A program made the translations under genes and the position numbers. Under the pieces are notes generated by a model. That model had not been told where the DNA came from, ran no database searches, and worked only from the letters and a program-made list of their open reading frames with translations. 64,000 nucleotides of DNA from the NCBI GenBank assembly GCA_911728435.2, contig OU452198.1:434001-498000 (forward strand), written 5' to 3'. Of the stretch, positions 10,870 to 23,530 are shown piece by piece. This stretch comes from Apoderus coryli. Taxonomy: Eukaryota > Arthropoda > Insecta > Coleoptera > Attelabidae. Numbering within the stretch: the stretch's first letter is position 1; every line of letters begins with the position of its first letter.

Positions 10870-12010
10870 AAACATGTTTTTACAGGAACGCCAACCAGAT
10901 TAAGCAATAACCCAAAAACTACAATACTTCTTACTGAAAAATAAAATTATTGGTTCAGCTTATATACTAAATATTCACTAGATAAAATAAAATAGCACCT
11001 CAAGATACACAAAAGCACCATAATGTTTAAAAAAAAAAACAAAATCAGAGCAAGCTGATAAACTAGACATCTGTAACAGTTCTTATTGTCTAAAAACATG
11101 GTTAGTTAATATATTAGTAGATCTTTATTCTGGGCTTTTTCATTTTCCTGCAATCAAAAAAAAAACAAAGATAATAATAAGCAGATTTAACAGTTTCATT
11201 CGTTGTGCTGCGTTGTGGGCTACGGTTGACTTTAGCGACAGTGGAATCTTCTGTTTTTTTTTATTATTAGAACCCAACCGTTTAAACATAGACGTTGAAT
11301 ACGACATATAACAGTATACGCACTTTCCCAATCACCTCGACAAACGCCCGTTATTGAGCGGATCAGATCAGTGCTTTTCCTAAACTAACCCAACACCCAA
11401 CTAAAATTATAAATAAAAAAGTGTTCCCAATTCGGGTGCAATTACACCGTTTTGGGATAATTTGGCCGTCTATGTTTTTAGTGATTTCAATTGTCAAATT
11501 GTTTTTTGCTTCTTCTTTTTTTGGGATATATATGACATGACATTACCGCCTGTGACAACTCTTCTTCTAGTATAGCTTATGGCTTCCTACCTGCTACTGG
11601 CTACACTATAGAGGCAAAATGCAAAAGCAAACAGCCACAATTTCGGCGGTTTTTTTTTTTCAGTTATTTTTAGCCTCTTCGATAAATCGTTTTAATTAGC
11701 CATTGGCAACAATGTTGTGTGTAAAGTGGTGTTATTTGATGCTCATTCAGGGATATTTTCGGTCTCAAGTGTTGGGAACACTGGGTTGTATATCGTATAC
11801 CTATTTATTTTTGAAGTGAATACTTCTTTGGCCGCATGAGAGTGATTTTCAAGGTCGCGTCACGCCACGATTTATAAAATTTTCGTCCCGCAAAAGAGCA
11901 TATAACAAATATGAGGGAGAGAGACAGAGATATTTGTGGTGTATGCTACACACTATATCCTATAGGCGAGAGAAAACGAGTGCATGCATAGGCACAGCTT
12001 TTTCGCGCCT
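10870..12010. other. gene-free stretch
   Basis: AT-rich sequence in which I see no convincing gene, RNA or transposon end. Confidence 0.5.
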
Positions 12011-12014
12011 TTCA

Positions 12015-12660
12015 ACATTGAATCAAATTAAAGCTTGAATCTTTAAACTCTCAGCCTAAGTGTGAACCGACTTTGACTTTGACTTGAAATAAACCAAATC
12101 TTTGAACATGGATTTAGCCTCAACCAAAATTGACTGTATTTCGCCCATCTGGATAATTTGCTTCTTGAATTCTTGACTTTTCGGCTTCAGTTAAAATCAA
12201 CTTTAGCTTTGAACTAATTAAAGCTTTAATCCCTAAACGTTCAACCTACGTGGGAGTAGATTTTTATTTAAAAGAAACTGTGTATTTGACATTTGGTCTC
12301 CACCAAAACAGACTGTATGTTGAACATATGGATAATTTGCTTCCCAACTTCTTTCTGCTTTACTTAAAATCAACTTTTGATTTGAACGAATTGAAGCATT
12401 ATACCCGAAACATCTAGCTTACGTGGGAACAACTTTTACTTGAAAGAAAATGAATCTATGAACTAGGATTTGGTCTCAGCCAAAATTAACTGTACTTTGT
12501 ACAGTTAAAATCAACTTTAGATTTGGATAAATTGAAGCTTAACTCCTTAAAACATTCAGCCTGTGAAATTGTAGAAATCGAGATTTACTTGAAAGAAATT
12601 GGATCCTTAAGCTTGCATTTAGACAAATTAAGCTTTATCTTAAATATCTACATAATCTGC
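12015..12660. repeat. degenerate tandem repeat, ~140-190 bp units
   Basis: Phrases of the type AATTAAAGCTT...CCTAAAC..TCAGCCTACGTGGGA and AAAATCAACTTTAG recur at about 12026, 12216, 12389 and 12530, with a remnant at 12627. Spacing falls from 190 to about 100 bp, so the units are old and partly deleted. The array lies just downstream of the cytochrome b561 gene. Confidence 0.55.
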
Positions 12661-12810
12661 TTCTGAACTTTTGTACTTTTCTATGTCGGTTAACAGTCAA
12701 CAATCAAAAATTGTCAGAAATGAATCACACAAGCAAAATGCGTATATTTTGGAAAACTCCAAAGCATAACATAGTCGTTCTTTGTCTTAATTTATTATTA
12801 TTGTTCTTAC

Positions 12811-15543
12811 CTACTCTTCAGTATTGGACAACATGATTTCGTCATCTGGCGATATGCCCCGTTTAAAACTCGCTTCATTAACTAAATACAGCACCAAAAT
12901 ACCGTAAACCACAGTAAAAAGGGCTAGTAAATTAAAAAGAACTGCTTCCGATGGTAAAGAACCGTACGTTGAACCTCTAAAAGAATAAAACCAGATCAAA
13001 TTGTTTAATTTGCGCCTGTCAAAAATCGGAAACTTACAATGTCCAAATAGCCTTTTCACCTAAACCAGTAACAGCGGCAACAATGGCTGACATGAACGCT
13101 GCGACACCTATCGGCACATGAAATACCATCACTGTTTTACGGAAATTTTGTGGGATTCCTGGGTACAGGAACGAAATGAAACCCACCACAAACTAGAGAA
13201 GAAAAAATGAAATAAAAACTGATTTGACTTTTAGACTATTAATGTAAACAAATAAAATAATAATACACTATTTGACACAAGCAATTTGTCTGTCGTGTTA
13301 GAAAAAACATCTTACCAAAACCAAATTATGACGTGAAACTAGAAGTGTCAACTAAACTAAAATAAGTGACACCAACGTTAGAAAAAAATAGTATCAAATT
13401 ATGACAAACCAAAGAACCATAATAGAGAGATATGGTAGTCCTAAAAAATAACGTCCGCCGCTATTAGCGTTAACGTTAATTTAACACCAACGATTTTCAA
13501 ATAGAGAGATGTGGTAGTTCTAAAAAATAACGTCACCTATGATGATAATCATATTATAGGCAGCCATTTTTAGACTAGCAAATTTAAAATATTTAGAAAT
13601 TTTTAGCATACACTTTAAATTTATATACGGGGTGAGTCAAAAATGTATTTGTTTATTTTTTTGATTTTTTTTTTAATTTTTTTTTTTTGAAATTTTTTCT
13701 TTTTAAATTTTTTTTTTTATTTTTTTTTTGAATTTTTTTCTTTTTAAATTTTTTTTTAATTTTTTCTTTTTAAATTTTTTCTTTTCAATTTTTTTTTTAA
13801 TTTTTTTTTTTGAAATTTTTTTTTTTTAAACTTTTTTTTTTTAATTTTTTTTTTAATTTTATTTTATTTATTTTAATGACTTTTTCATAGACAAAACTAC
13901 CACAAAACGACTGGGAAATTCCGCAAGGGATTTCTTGTACAAATAAATAAAAAGTGCGTAGTTTGGACTACGAATATTGGTTTTTCCAGGTTGCAATCAA
14001 ATAAATTTTAAATGTTTAGAAATTTTTAGCATACACTTTAAATTTATATACGGGGTGAGTCAAAAATGTATTTGTTTATTTTTTGGAAATTTTTTCTTTT
14101 TAAATTTTTTTTTTTTGAAATTTTTTCTTTTTAAATTTTTTTTTTATTTTTTCTTTTTAATTTTTTTTTTTGAAACTGGTTTTTTTGATTTTTTTTTTTA
14201 TTTTTTTTTTAATTTAATTTTATTTATTTTAATGACTTTTTTCATAGATAAAACTACCACAAAACAACTGGGAAATCCCGCAAGGGATTTCTTGTACAAA
14301 TAAATAAAGAGTGCGTAGTTTGGACTACAAATATTGGTTTTTGAGGCAAAATGAATAGAAAATAGACATTAGTTTGTCAGATTAGGTATGTAAAGTCAAA
14401 TAATGTTCCTTAAATATGTAGAAGTTAATATTTTAAACACTAATAGAAAATATCAAAGCAAGCAACTTTTTCAAAATTTTAATAAATAAGAACACTGAGA
14501 TTTTTAATAAAACTTGAACAATTGTTTTTACCTGTAACGTATAAACAATCACAGTTCCCAAACCAATCCATGAATGCAACGTATACATATTCGGTTTAGC
14601 TGGTTTGGACAAATTGTGGAAATCAAAAACAGCAACCAATGCGATTACAGTTAGAATAAACGTCAATGCATGTAAACATGTATGGGCCAGTTTCAAGTTC
14701 GACTTTTTCTGTTGCCTACCAGTTCTAAACATCAAAATAGCTGAAACAATAAATGGATATACAAGGAGCCTAAAAAACAAACCTAGTTAGGGGTTTTTTG
14801 TCGGTACCCTGTATATTACATAATAAAAAATGACGTTCCTGTCAACAACAATGACATTAGATTGACACTGTTCGCTTTATAATTTAAACATTAGAGGGAG
14901 TGTTTAAAGTAAGAGCTTTGAAGGGGACTCCCGTTTGCAACTCTGTAACTAGGTTCTACTTACCCTGGGAATACATGAATATCAGTCCTATAACCATCAG
15001 TAAAGGATGCCAATAGAATTGTTGGTCTGGATTCGAATGCCATGCTAGTCCGCCTCTATAATGCATGATCCAGAACAGAACTAGAATAATTGTCCCAAAA
15101 CCAATTGAAGTGGTTAACGAATACACTGTCGTGTAGGTTTTAACAGTTTGGTGTTCGGCTCTTGCTTCCATTCTGCGATTTTGTCTGAATAAATCGAGAA
15201 AGATATTTGATAAAATCCACTAATAGGTTTTTAATCATTTCTACAAGCTTAAGTTTTAAGAAAATGTTAAATTCACCTTTTCAGTAACGCCTTTAAAATC
15301 TGTTCCTGAGTTTTGTAAGTGGATTATTTTTATTTTATAACTAACGTAGGTACCTATTAAGTACTATATTTAGAATAGTGTAAGTACGAGATATATTTCT
15401 CCTATTTCCAAAAATTTAGTCAAGTACTTTTAGTAATTTTTTGATAACATTGAAAATATTAGCACTTACCGTACAACCGCAACAGATGGTCGATCTTCTA
15501 TTTCACCGTTCTCGTGCTCAGATAATAGAGATTCTGAACTCAT
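12811..15543 (-). CDS. cytochrome b561 (transmembrane ascorbate-dependent oxidoreductase)
   Basis: Five minus-strand exons (15543-15470, 15184-14964, 14740-14532, 13192-13038, 12976-12811) join in frame to 274 aa. The protein begins MSSESLLSEHENGEIED, a soluble N-terminus, followed by six hydrophobic helices. Two b-type haems would be held by four conserved His: H84 (FYWHPLLM), H118 (LKLAHTCLH), H154 (MYTLHSW) and H193 (MVFHVPIG). Their spacing is close to that of animal CYB561. The family moves electrons from cytosolic ascorbate across vesicle or plasma membranes to monodehydroascorbate or ferric iron. Start choice: the ATG at 15543 opens the only exon that splices in phase into the TM1 exon. 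A minus-strand AATAAA lies 15 nt after the stop, at 12796-12791. Intron 3 holds T-rich repeat units. Confidence 0.92.
13600..14340. repeat. two tandem T-rich repeat units in cytochrome b561 intron 3
   Basis: Each unit has the phrase TATACGGGGTGAGTCAAAAA (13624 and about 14047), a long T-rich tract, then CTACCACAAAACGACTGGGA and GGGATTTCTTGTACAAATAA. The period is about 400 bp. The downstream part also occurs in the 53.6-54.7 kb repeats inside RNF216, so it is a dispersed family. The poly-F reading frame across it is an artefact of the T-tracts. Confidence 0.7.
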
Positions 15544-17700
15544 CAAAGCGTAAAAGCCACTAAATCCAGCACCACGCAACAAGTGTGTTGTGAATAATCA
15601 ATACTTAATAGGTATACAGTTTTTTAACTTTGTTTTTTTTTCCATCTGCTATGAATGGATAGCGTGACGCATCAATTAAACTGTTTTATGCATTGGTTAT
15701 CAGTAACAGTAAACATTCATTTTGGAAAGTACTAATTATATGTAATTAATATTTAAAATATTGATAAAACTAGGTATCTACGTCTTACGAAATATATTCG
15801 CGCAATTATTCTTGTTTGAGAACTAACGCATTCTGATGTTAATATAGCCGGAGCCTCATTGTTTTATTTGTAATAAAATATTAAATATATTCCATTTAGT
15901 TATAAAAACATATTGTTTATAGCTGTAGGTATTGTTACGTATTGTATGAAATAAATAAATTAAAAAGTAATTGTTGTTTACCTGTATAAATTAAAAACAT
16001 AAATATAACCTATTTTCTATTCAACATGAGTTTGTCTTCTTTTCATTTGGATTATAAATTATATACCTACATTGTACAATTTTTGAGAAAGCGATAAATT
16101 ACTTATTGTTGCTATTTTATATATTTATTTTAATTCAAATAAAGTGTCTTAATTTGGATTGTTATAAAAATGCGAATTTCATTAAGTATGTCTTTATAAA
16201 GACAATGATTATGCTTTTATTAATTTCGAACTAGTGTAGTTCAACCTTTACAACATGGCCTGGGCACAGCATTAATAAGTACAGCATTCCGACTACAGGT
16301 TGGCACTTTGAAATAAACTGTGACGTACGACGCCGCCATTTTGGGTTACAAGTCAGGTCCTAACTAAGAATAACTAGAGTTTTCGGTTTTTAACCACAGT
16401 ACTGTATTTCCATTTTTGTAAAATAATTAAGTACATAACATCGCTGTCAATTTCAGAAATATTTGTGGTGTGTCATAGTGATTGAAAACAGCCTTGAGTG
16501 GTGGTATCAGTTAAATGTTGACATGATTGGGTGATTTTTAATAATAATAATAATAAACACAACAATAATACAGACTTTATTAGTAAAAAAGACATGTTTA
16601 TAAAAGTTGAAGCAGTCCTTCCTAACTTAACCTAAACGTAACTTATATTTTAGCGTTATCATACTATCTCACCACGAGACAACTTGTGTTTATGTTTTAC
16701 TTTCATTTAGTTTAAAAACATATTAGATACTGCCATTTCGTAATATAAATTTATATATACAAATAGTTGTTATAAACGTAAAATTATCTAGTATTCATCT
16801 TTATTTTTACTTATTACTCACCTAACAGGATCTGTGGAAAAGCGAAAAAAATGTTTAGAGCAAGTGTACCGCTTATTGAGACAACATTTTGCAGCACACA
16901 CATGTCCCCCCTGATTGTTCATTGTATTAATCATAAGATACGTTAATAAAAATAAAATCCTTTTCACATTCACACGAACACTATACCAAAAACGCAAAAC
17001 ACAGAATTAGATTTAAACACAATATTTATTTATCTCGTACACGCCGACAATGAACTATATATTGAACACAGGAGTGAACGGTATCTATCTACGTCAATGC
17101 GATTATTGTGACGTTGTAACCCATAATGGCGGCATGCGCGACGAAATGCGCAGGACGGCTCGCAAGCGGAAAGTCAGAATACTGTATTATTTATTATACT
17201 GTGGCCTGGGCCATTGTCTTTATAAGGATAGTCCGTCAGCGCTTGGAAAGTACTAGTACCTAGCAACTAACACCAGACTGCGTCAGCGACTTCATGTCGC
17301 TCATTCATGAAATTGGTTTTATAGTAAATGTGTAGTAATCTTGATCTTGATTGTGAACATTAAATAATGTTATTTAAGTTAAAAATGCAAAGTATTATAA
17401 AAAATGCAGGAAGTTTTTTAATATTTGATCATAGGTTTCGTACTGTAATTTTTAGTTAATTATAAATTAAAATATTATCTATTTTAAATAGGTTTGCACA
17501 GGTTATAGTTACAAACTTGGCGGGTTTCAATTTAAATTTGATATAATCTCATGAACAAAACTGCACCAGTTATATATTTTTAAAATATCATAATATATTA
17601 AAATTAACATAAAATACTACAGTAACTACTGAAAACCTAGTATAATTACATTTTAATTTGTTGAAACTTAACATATTATATATTCGTTTAACTAAAATAT
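15544..17700. other. gene-free stretch between the cytochrome b561 and SINA-like genes
   Basis: This should hold the promoter and any non-coding 5' exon of cytochrome b561 (minus strand). A splice-donor-like minus-strand site (AG|GTGAGTAA) occurs near 16824, but no exon is certain. A short (TAA)n run lies at 16540-16553. I see no other feature. Confidence 0.4.
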
Positions 17701-17725
17701 GGCAAATAAAAGGAAAACATTTGGT

Positions 17726-19920
17726 TCATTCGCTGCTGGAAATTGTCTGTCTACGCATAATACGAAACTTATATTTTAATTCGCCATTTTCATCCAAAAA
17801 ATGTCGGACAGCTGCAAAATCCATAACAACGCATTTATGTTCATCAAATATCCTCTCGGCAGCTACGCGGTCATTTTCGCAAATTTCCGTCACCTTATAT
17901 TTTCGGACATCCTACACAAAACAATGTCGGGTCATAGGTAAATTAGCAAGCAGCTTATAATTTGTGATATTATATTATTATAAGAGCCTACGAACAACGA
18001 TGCACATCAAAATGGGGGCTGCGCAGTAGCAAAAGCAAAGATCATGCTACAATAACTCTATGGTAGAATATCGCCTCGGTTGTGCGCAAGTAGGTGGAGG
18101 ATTGTGACGTCGTCTGTGCCTGTGCGTGGTTAAAAGTCAGTTATGGTTATAAGATATTTTCGATTTCTCCTTCTGAGTACTATCAGTTCGCAAAATGTTC
18201 CAACTGCTTTTACTCTAACGCCTAGGAATTTTGCTGCCTTCGTTGGGTTGGGTTGGGTCGCATTACACGCTTACCGACGGTTGGAACGCATTTATTATAA
18301 ATGAAAAGCATAAAATAATTATTCTTTTTAGTGCCACAAGTTAAACAAATTGTTTGGGATTCGCTGGGCACCGATGGCGTCACTGGGCGACCTCTACTTA
18401 TTTTGAAACGGTCGATATCCTACCTAGAGAGTTATTGTACCAGGATCAAAGACAACTCATACTATTTTAAAAGATGTTGCCAAATATCATGCCTCGTATG
18501 AAACGCATAACTTTAAAATGATACTAGAGACACAGAGTTAGTTTGTTTATTCTCTGCTAGAGGTCTTCCCAAGCCACCTGCCTTTAATTCAGCGGAAGAG
18601 GGGATCCAGGTAAAAAATATAAATTGCAATATTATTTTTCTCCATGTATCTACTTTACTTCCCGTTTCAGTTGCTTGATCGACGATATAATTCAAAGATT
18701 AATGACCCGAATGAGATAAAACGATGAGTCATATGACTATAAATATCCCCACGAAACCGGGGAATTTAAAACGCCCCCCGACATTTACCTGATACACTTC
18801 GAATTCGTAAATGTAGTTACTCGCTTGTCTCTGAGTACCAATCATTTGGATCGTCCAGAAAACCTTACGTTTATCAGCATCCACTTTATTTTTATAGTAA
18901 AAATATTGCTGACCATTGTGGAAGGAAATGATTTGCAAATCATAGGTAGTTGTCTTAAATCTGACTTTTAAAGCACCTCTGGTGTTAAACTCCATCCAAG
19001 TAGTGTTGGGATGGCACTCCTAAAAAGACTAAGTAAGTATATTGACATTCAAGGTCATCTATAAAACTTCAATTCGTCCTATTCTTTAGTCTGGACTGTT
19101 TTAAGAATTGGAGACAATGAATGTTTGGATGAATATACCTTGAAATGCTTATAGAGATTGCTATACTCTCCATTCCAGTTACATTTCCATTTGGCAAATA
19201 GTTTTCCTTCACATTTAAATTCTCTGAATTTACATTCGCATTCGTGATCATCTTTCCGTTTATATGTCAGTTCATATTTACAACCTGAAAACGACTGCAA
19301 AGTGCTTATTCTGTCACATTTGAAATACGGGTGAATTATTATTAATTAAATACTCTTGGACCTCCTATTTCGTAAGTTCAAAAATACAGGACTTAAAAGC
19401 AACGCGCCGGTGGAATTTGAGGTATTTAAAATTTATTAAAAGACCATAACTATGATATTGTAACACACAAGAAAATGTACACCTGTTGGCAACACCGCTA
19501 TACGTCTCGTTAAACTCGAGCTAGTGTGTGATAGATCGCCATGGATCTAGAATAGACTGCGAAATGCTCAGTTATTTCTAAAGGTGTTGTTATTTCGCGT
19601 CCATGTATATTTGAAAGTCCGCTAGCATTTTTTTTTCGTAGATATCCCCCAACATACATACATAAGTACTAACCTTTACTTTTGAATGTGCATGGCAGCT
19701 TAATGTCATTGTTTCGGTATTTTTCCAACATTGCCTCCACAATAAAGTTCTGTTTCGGTTGGCTTGGGAACCCGCTGTTACACAGTGCACACTGTGTTCG
19801 GTCGCCACAGTTATCATTATTCATCACACATTTCCTACACATGGTGTGACCGTTGTTGCACTGTACAGTTGGAATGGACATTATGTTCCGACAAATGGGA
19901 CATTCCAAAATCTCATCCAT
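17726..19920 (-). CDS. SINA/SIAH-like RING E3 ubiquitin ligase
   Basis: The exons 19920-19680, 19284-19139, 19019-18789 and 17911-17726 join in frame to 267 aa, close to the SIAH family length. The N-terminal C3HC4 RING has ligands C7, C10, C21, H25, C28, C31, C44 and C47 (MDEILECPICRNI, NNGHTMCRKCV, CALC). Next comes the SIAH-type zinc-finger region (LPCTFKSCKYELTYKRK and CEGKLFAKWKCNWNGEYSNL). A C-terminal beta-rich substrate-binding domain follows, including VFWTIQMIGTQRQASNYIYE. The last exon gives CVVMDFAAVRHFLDENGELK and KYKFRIMRRQ, a typical SINA-like ending. Such proteins direct ubiquitination of bound substrates in the cytoplasm or nucleus. Insects have several divergent SINA-like paralogues, and the exact substrate is not predictable here. 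Confidence 0.88.
19472..19562 (+). mobile_element. LTR fragment related to the one at 61549
   Basis: The string TGTACACCTGTTGGCAACAC and the following ~70 bp resemble the start of the LTR at 61549-61781. It lies in intron 1 of the SINA-like gene. Only the 5' portion is recognisable. Confidence 0.45.
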
Positions 19921-19959
19921 TCTGATTTCCCAAAGTTTTTATGCTATAAATAATAAATT

Positions 19960-21850
19960 TTAAGTTCAGTTGTTTACTTAGTTTGGTACTACTTAATATC
20001 TTATGCATTGCCAGAGTCTATTACAATAATTGCCGACCAGAGTGCAAGCACTATAGGTAGGTCTGTCCAAACTAACAGGTTATTTATTGTTATGTATGGT
20101 TTGGCTAGAATATGGCAACCTTAGATGAGTGTCTCTCTATACACATCTCTATGTGAGTGTCTCTCTACACACATCTATGGTTGTATATTGGATTGACAGT
20201 TAGTTAGGTTAGACAACGTAAGTAGTACGAATAGTTGTATAATTCAGGCTACTTGCTAAATATAAGAATAAAAAAGTTTATGTCGTTCATGCCTTATTAA
20301 TATACTTTCATTATATCAAGAACCCTCTCGGTCTTTTCTTTATCTACATACATAATATTTATATAAGGTGATATGTATTTGGTCAATTGTACCTATTATA
20401 GGCACAGTTTAAAATAATATACAGTTACTACACCTCGTGTCGGCACGTTTGATGCTCATGTCTACAAAGCAATTCGCCGCATTTATAGTTATAGTATAGT
20501 ATCATATAGTAGGTATATATAGATATAGTATATATAGTGGCGGGCCAGAAATGTAGCTGGGAATGCGACGAGTCGATGCCGTTTTCAGCGTCTACTGAAC
20601 CTTCTTATCTATAGTTAATATGTGTTCAGACGTTTGGCAACACTGGCCAGGAAGCAACACATCCTGGACTTCCCCTCTTTTCGAAAATATTATATAATTA
20701 TACTTTATACTACCTTAACGTTAATCTTAGGTACATGATAAATTTGTAACTAATAAATAAATTATATATAATTTTTTCAAACAATTACATTTGCCAATAT
20801 TATTAAGACAATAATCAAATTAATACTATTTTAATATAAAAAGAAAATATACCTACATACCTTATCCTTATCTAGCTAGAAAAACGTAAATTAAGTAAAA
20901 TATATCTGCACTTATATAATTTATATTTTGTCAAGATACACTTTACAATAATAATTACACTTTACTCGACAACATTTACCTGCAAGATACGCGCAATATA
21001 ACACCAATAAATAGTACCTAGTAGGGTAAATTTAACGACACTGATCAAAGAATAATGTTTGAAACTGCTTAGTAAGCAAAGTTATTATCACAAAACATAC
21101 CTACTTGTGGTTATTATTATGACCAGCATCAAACAAAGACAAAACTATGTAATCTATTTGTGCTAGTGATAAATAAAATAAAAATCATAGAATAATATCG
21201 ATAGAGCGATAAAAATTGCACTACCTACTACCTACACACTTTTGTCGTGCGACATATACCGAGCAACCACCAATCAGCAACAAGCATCAGAAATCAGAAC
21301 TGAATTTGAATTTTGAATAGTCGTTTGTCGTTTTGTGAAAACAGTGTTGCCATAAGAAAATTACATTTCCCACATGAACGACCAAAATTTCCATTTTTTT
21401 CCAACGAATAATAAAAATCCAATAAAACGTAGTAACAGTAAATAATCAATTATATTTCCAAAAGTATCACAAAACTATAAAATACTTAATAATACTTTCA
21501 AAATTATAAATGATTGTTGGAGATGACTAAGGATAGGACCATGGTACTTATACCATGGGATAGGACTAGAAATTACGTTTTTATTATATACTAAATAAAT
21601 TACTATTGCCGAGGATTTGATGGTTTGAGTAACTATTACCAAATATTGCTCAAATCTCAAGTTACATAAGGAAATATGAAATTATAATTAGACGAATTAA
21701 AAAAAATCCAACACAATGTAATCGAGAAAGTACAATTGCGTTTAAATTTAAAAGTTTGTGTTTATAATCACATAACATGTTATGTGGATTATAATATAAA
21801 TGAAAAGTTTAAAAAAATATCTCATTTCTAACCTAGAATTTTTCGCTCGG
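19960..21850. other. gene-free stretch upstream of the SINA-like gene
   Basis: Very AT-rich. A short duplicated phrase (GAGTGTCTCTCTA.ACACATCT) occurs near 20130 and 20155. I see no gene or recognisable transposon. Confidence 0.4.
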
Positions 21851-21856
21851 TTTTAT

Positions 21857-22192
21857 TTATGTTTGTGCGTCAGCTTTTTGTCTTGCCTTTGCTAAATATT
21901 CATTAAAATGGATGGATAGACGAGCATTAAACTTTTCCAATGAAGAAATTGGATTTCTTTTATCATTGCTGGATGAATTTATAAGGACATGTCTCTGGGT
22001 GGAATGCAAAAAACCGATAGTTGGTCTTTGTAAATTTGCTTCAATGTGCCCCATTAATAAGCACAGACTTTTTTGATTATCGAAATCATTTTTTAAATTC
22101 TGTTTGTCGCCGAGGGCGTCAACAATATCCATAGCATCTTCATCGTCGGTTAAAAGTTCCTCAAAAATAATGTGGATATCGTTTCTTAACAT
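21857..22192 (-). CDS. hypothetical protein, 111 aa, unrecognised
   Basis: An uninterrupted minus-strand frame starts MLRNDIHIIFEELLTDDEDAM and ends EYLAKARQKADAQT. Its composition is protein-like and charged: an acidic patch (TDDEDAMDIVDALG), then a basic C-terminus. There is no signal peptide or membrane segment. I do not recognise a family. It lies directly next to a dispersed repeat (22260-22500) that ends near its start codon, so it could be a transposon-derived frame or the last exon of an unrecognised gene. No canonical promoter or splice site decides the start. Confidence 0.35.
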   Translation of the reverse strand: MLRNDIHIIFEELLTDDEDAMDIVDALGDKQNLKNDFDNQKSLCLLMGHIEANLQRPTIGFLHSTQRHVLINSSSNDKRNPISSLEKFNARLSIHFNEYLAKARQKADAQT

Positions 22193-22256
22193 TATTCAAA
22201 AATAAAATCTAGAAGAACTGTCGAAAACCACGAATTTCTACAAAGTTCCCCCCTTC

Positions 22257-22500
22257 CTAGTCAAAGTTCCACCCGATACAGTTAACTCCAATGACATTAT
22301 TACAACATATGGACCGACCCTGGCCAAAATCATTAAAAATATTACTTTTGATATACCCTGTATAGTAATCGTAAATTTGGTATTCGAAATTGTAGTTTCG
22401 ACACAAGCAGACATTTTTATAAATATTGAATTTTCCTTCTAAATCTACAAATAAAAAAGCTTTTCCTCTTCCAAACTCGATTCGTGGACACATTCTATAT
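22257..22500 (-). repeat. dispersed repeat, same family as 1540-2105
   Basis: The reverse complement matches 1544-1700 closely, including ATACAGGGTATATC and ACACAAGCAGACA. The apparent frame (MCPRIEFGRGKAF...) is shared between the copies, but its translation resembles no known protein. Confidence 0.6.
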
Positions 22501-23160
22501 ATGCAAAAACTCGGCTAAATGATATTACATGCAGTTTCATCTCTTAATGTTAGGAAAAAGCCAAAATACTGAGAAATAATTTTAAAAAACTCAAAAATAA
22601 ACGTGAAATATCACATAAACACGTGAAATACGAGTATCTTTTTGCCGTAATTAGCTCTATCCTTCTTCACTTTCTCTCTCGCACTGCGGTGGAGACAAAA
22701 AATTAACGCGACACCCTGTCCATATGTTGTAATATCTTTGGTTAACTCCTACATTTTGAAGTTAACTTATAAAATGTGACGTTATTCTACGGGTAACTTT
22801 TAGTTATATGTTAAAATAGTTTTATTATACCCAAAATGCGCCTTGTATAATACCGGCCCTAGTTTTATAATTAAGCAGATATTATAGTACGTTATTACGT
22901 CTTTTATCTTTTTTGCTTCCGTGACTGTGACTTGTTGGAATAAATAAAAAAAGTTCACTACCGTTAAGTGATTTTTTTACCTCACTTAGATGAACTGATG
23001 TTTCATTCTAACATTCCATTCACTTGAGATTTTGTTGCAAAAGTAAGAAAAAACAAGTTGTTATTTGTTTTTTTTTAAGTACCGCCTAAGCGAGTACTAA
23101 CTTTGTATGACCTCTTGCGACTTTCGTAGCATACAGCCAGCTTGTGTTTATTTATTTTAT
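22500..23160. other. gene-free stretch upstream of the RNF216-type gene
   Basis: AT-rich sequence without recognisable genes. It should contain promoter elements of the plus-strand ubiquitin ligase, but no TATA or initiator can be fixed by eye. Confidence 0.35.
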
Positions 23161-23262
23161 CCTAATGGCGCAGTATAAGTGTAGCCCGTCCGGGGTTCGA
23201 ACCGACTTCACATCGGCGGGACGTGCTCCTGATCTAGCGTGCTTAACCACTAGACCACCCGC
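23161..23262 (-). repeat. tRNA-derived SINE head
   Basis: On the minus strand it begins GCGGGTGGTCTAGTGGTTAA (A-box-like TGGTCTAGTGG). It carries GGTTCGAACCCC (B box) about 50 bp later, then continues into non-tRNA sequence ending near GCGCCATTAGG. It does not fold into a full tRNA with paired acceptor ends, so it is a SINE, about 270 bp upstream of the RNF216 start codon. Confidence 0.65.
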
Positions 23263-23530
23263 TGTTATTTGTTTTCAATTCGTGATAACAGGAAGGCTGT
23301 CAGCTGTCAACATTCAACACCCGTTAAAAATAAAGCAGAAAATAGCCATAACCAAAAACCAATAACAAACAAAAACAGATCAAGGAAATTATTATAAAGT
23401 TTTGTGTTGTTGAGTATTTTGAATAAACGTAATATATCTTCAGTATCCTGTAAAATTATACCAATCAAATTTGGTGTTATGATTAAGCCGTAATTTAAGC
23501 GGATTACAAGACAAAAATAGTACCTAAATT

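Noticed and set aside
13977..14303. Phe-rich reading frame in T-tract region
   Set aside because: A by-product of poly-T repeats within a cytochrome b561 intron.
14741..14769. Alternative, longer exon 3 of cytochrome b561 starting at 14769
   Set aside because: It would be out of phase with exon 2. The acceptor at 14740 restores the frame and matches the family sequence.
17050..17256. 68-aa plus-strand frame
   Set aside because: No recognisable family, no splice context, and it lies in the upstream region of the minus-strand cytochrome b561 gene.
18513..18789. Possible last exon of the SINA-like gene immediately after 18789 (short frames near 18736-18690 or 18695-18513)
   Set aside because: These give no SINA-like sequence. 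The exon at 17911-17726 splices in phase 0 and supplies the expected C-terminal motif.
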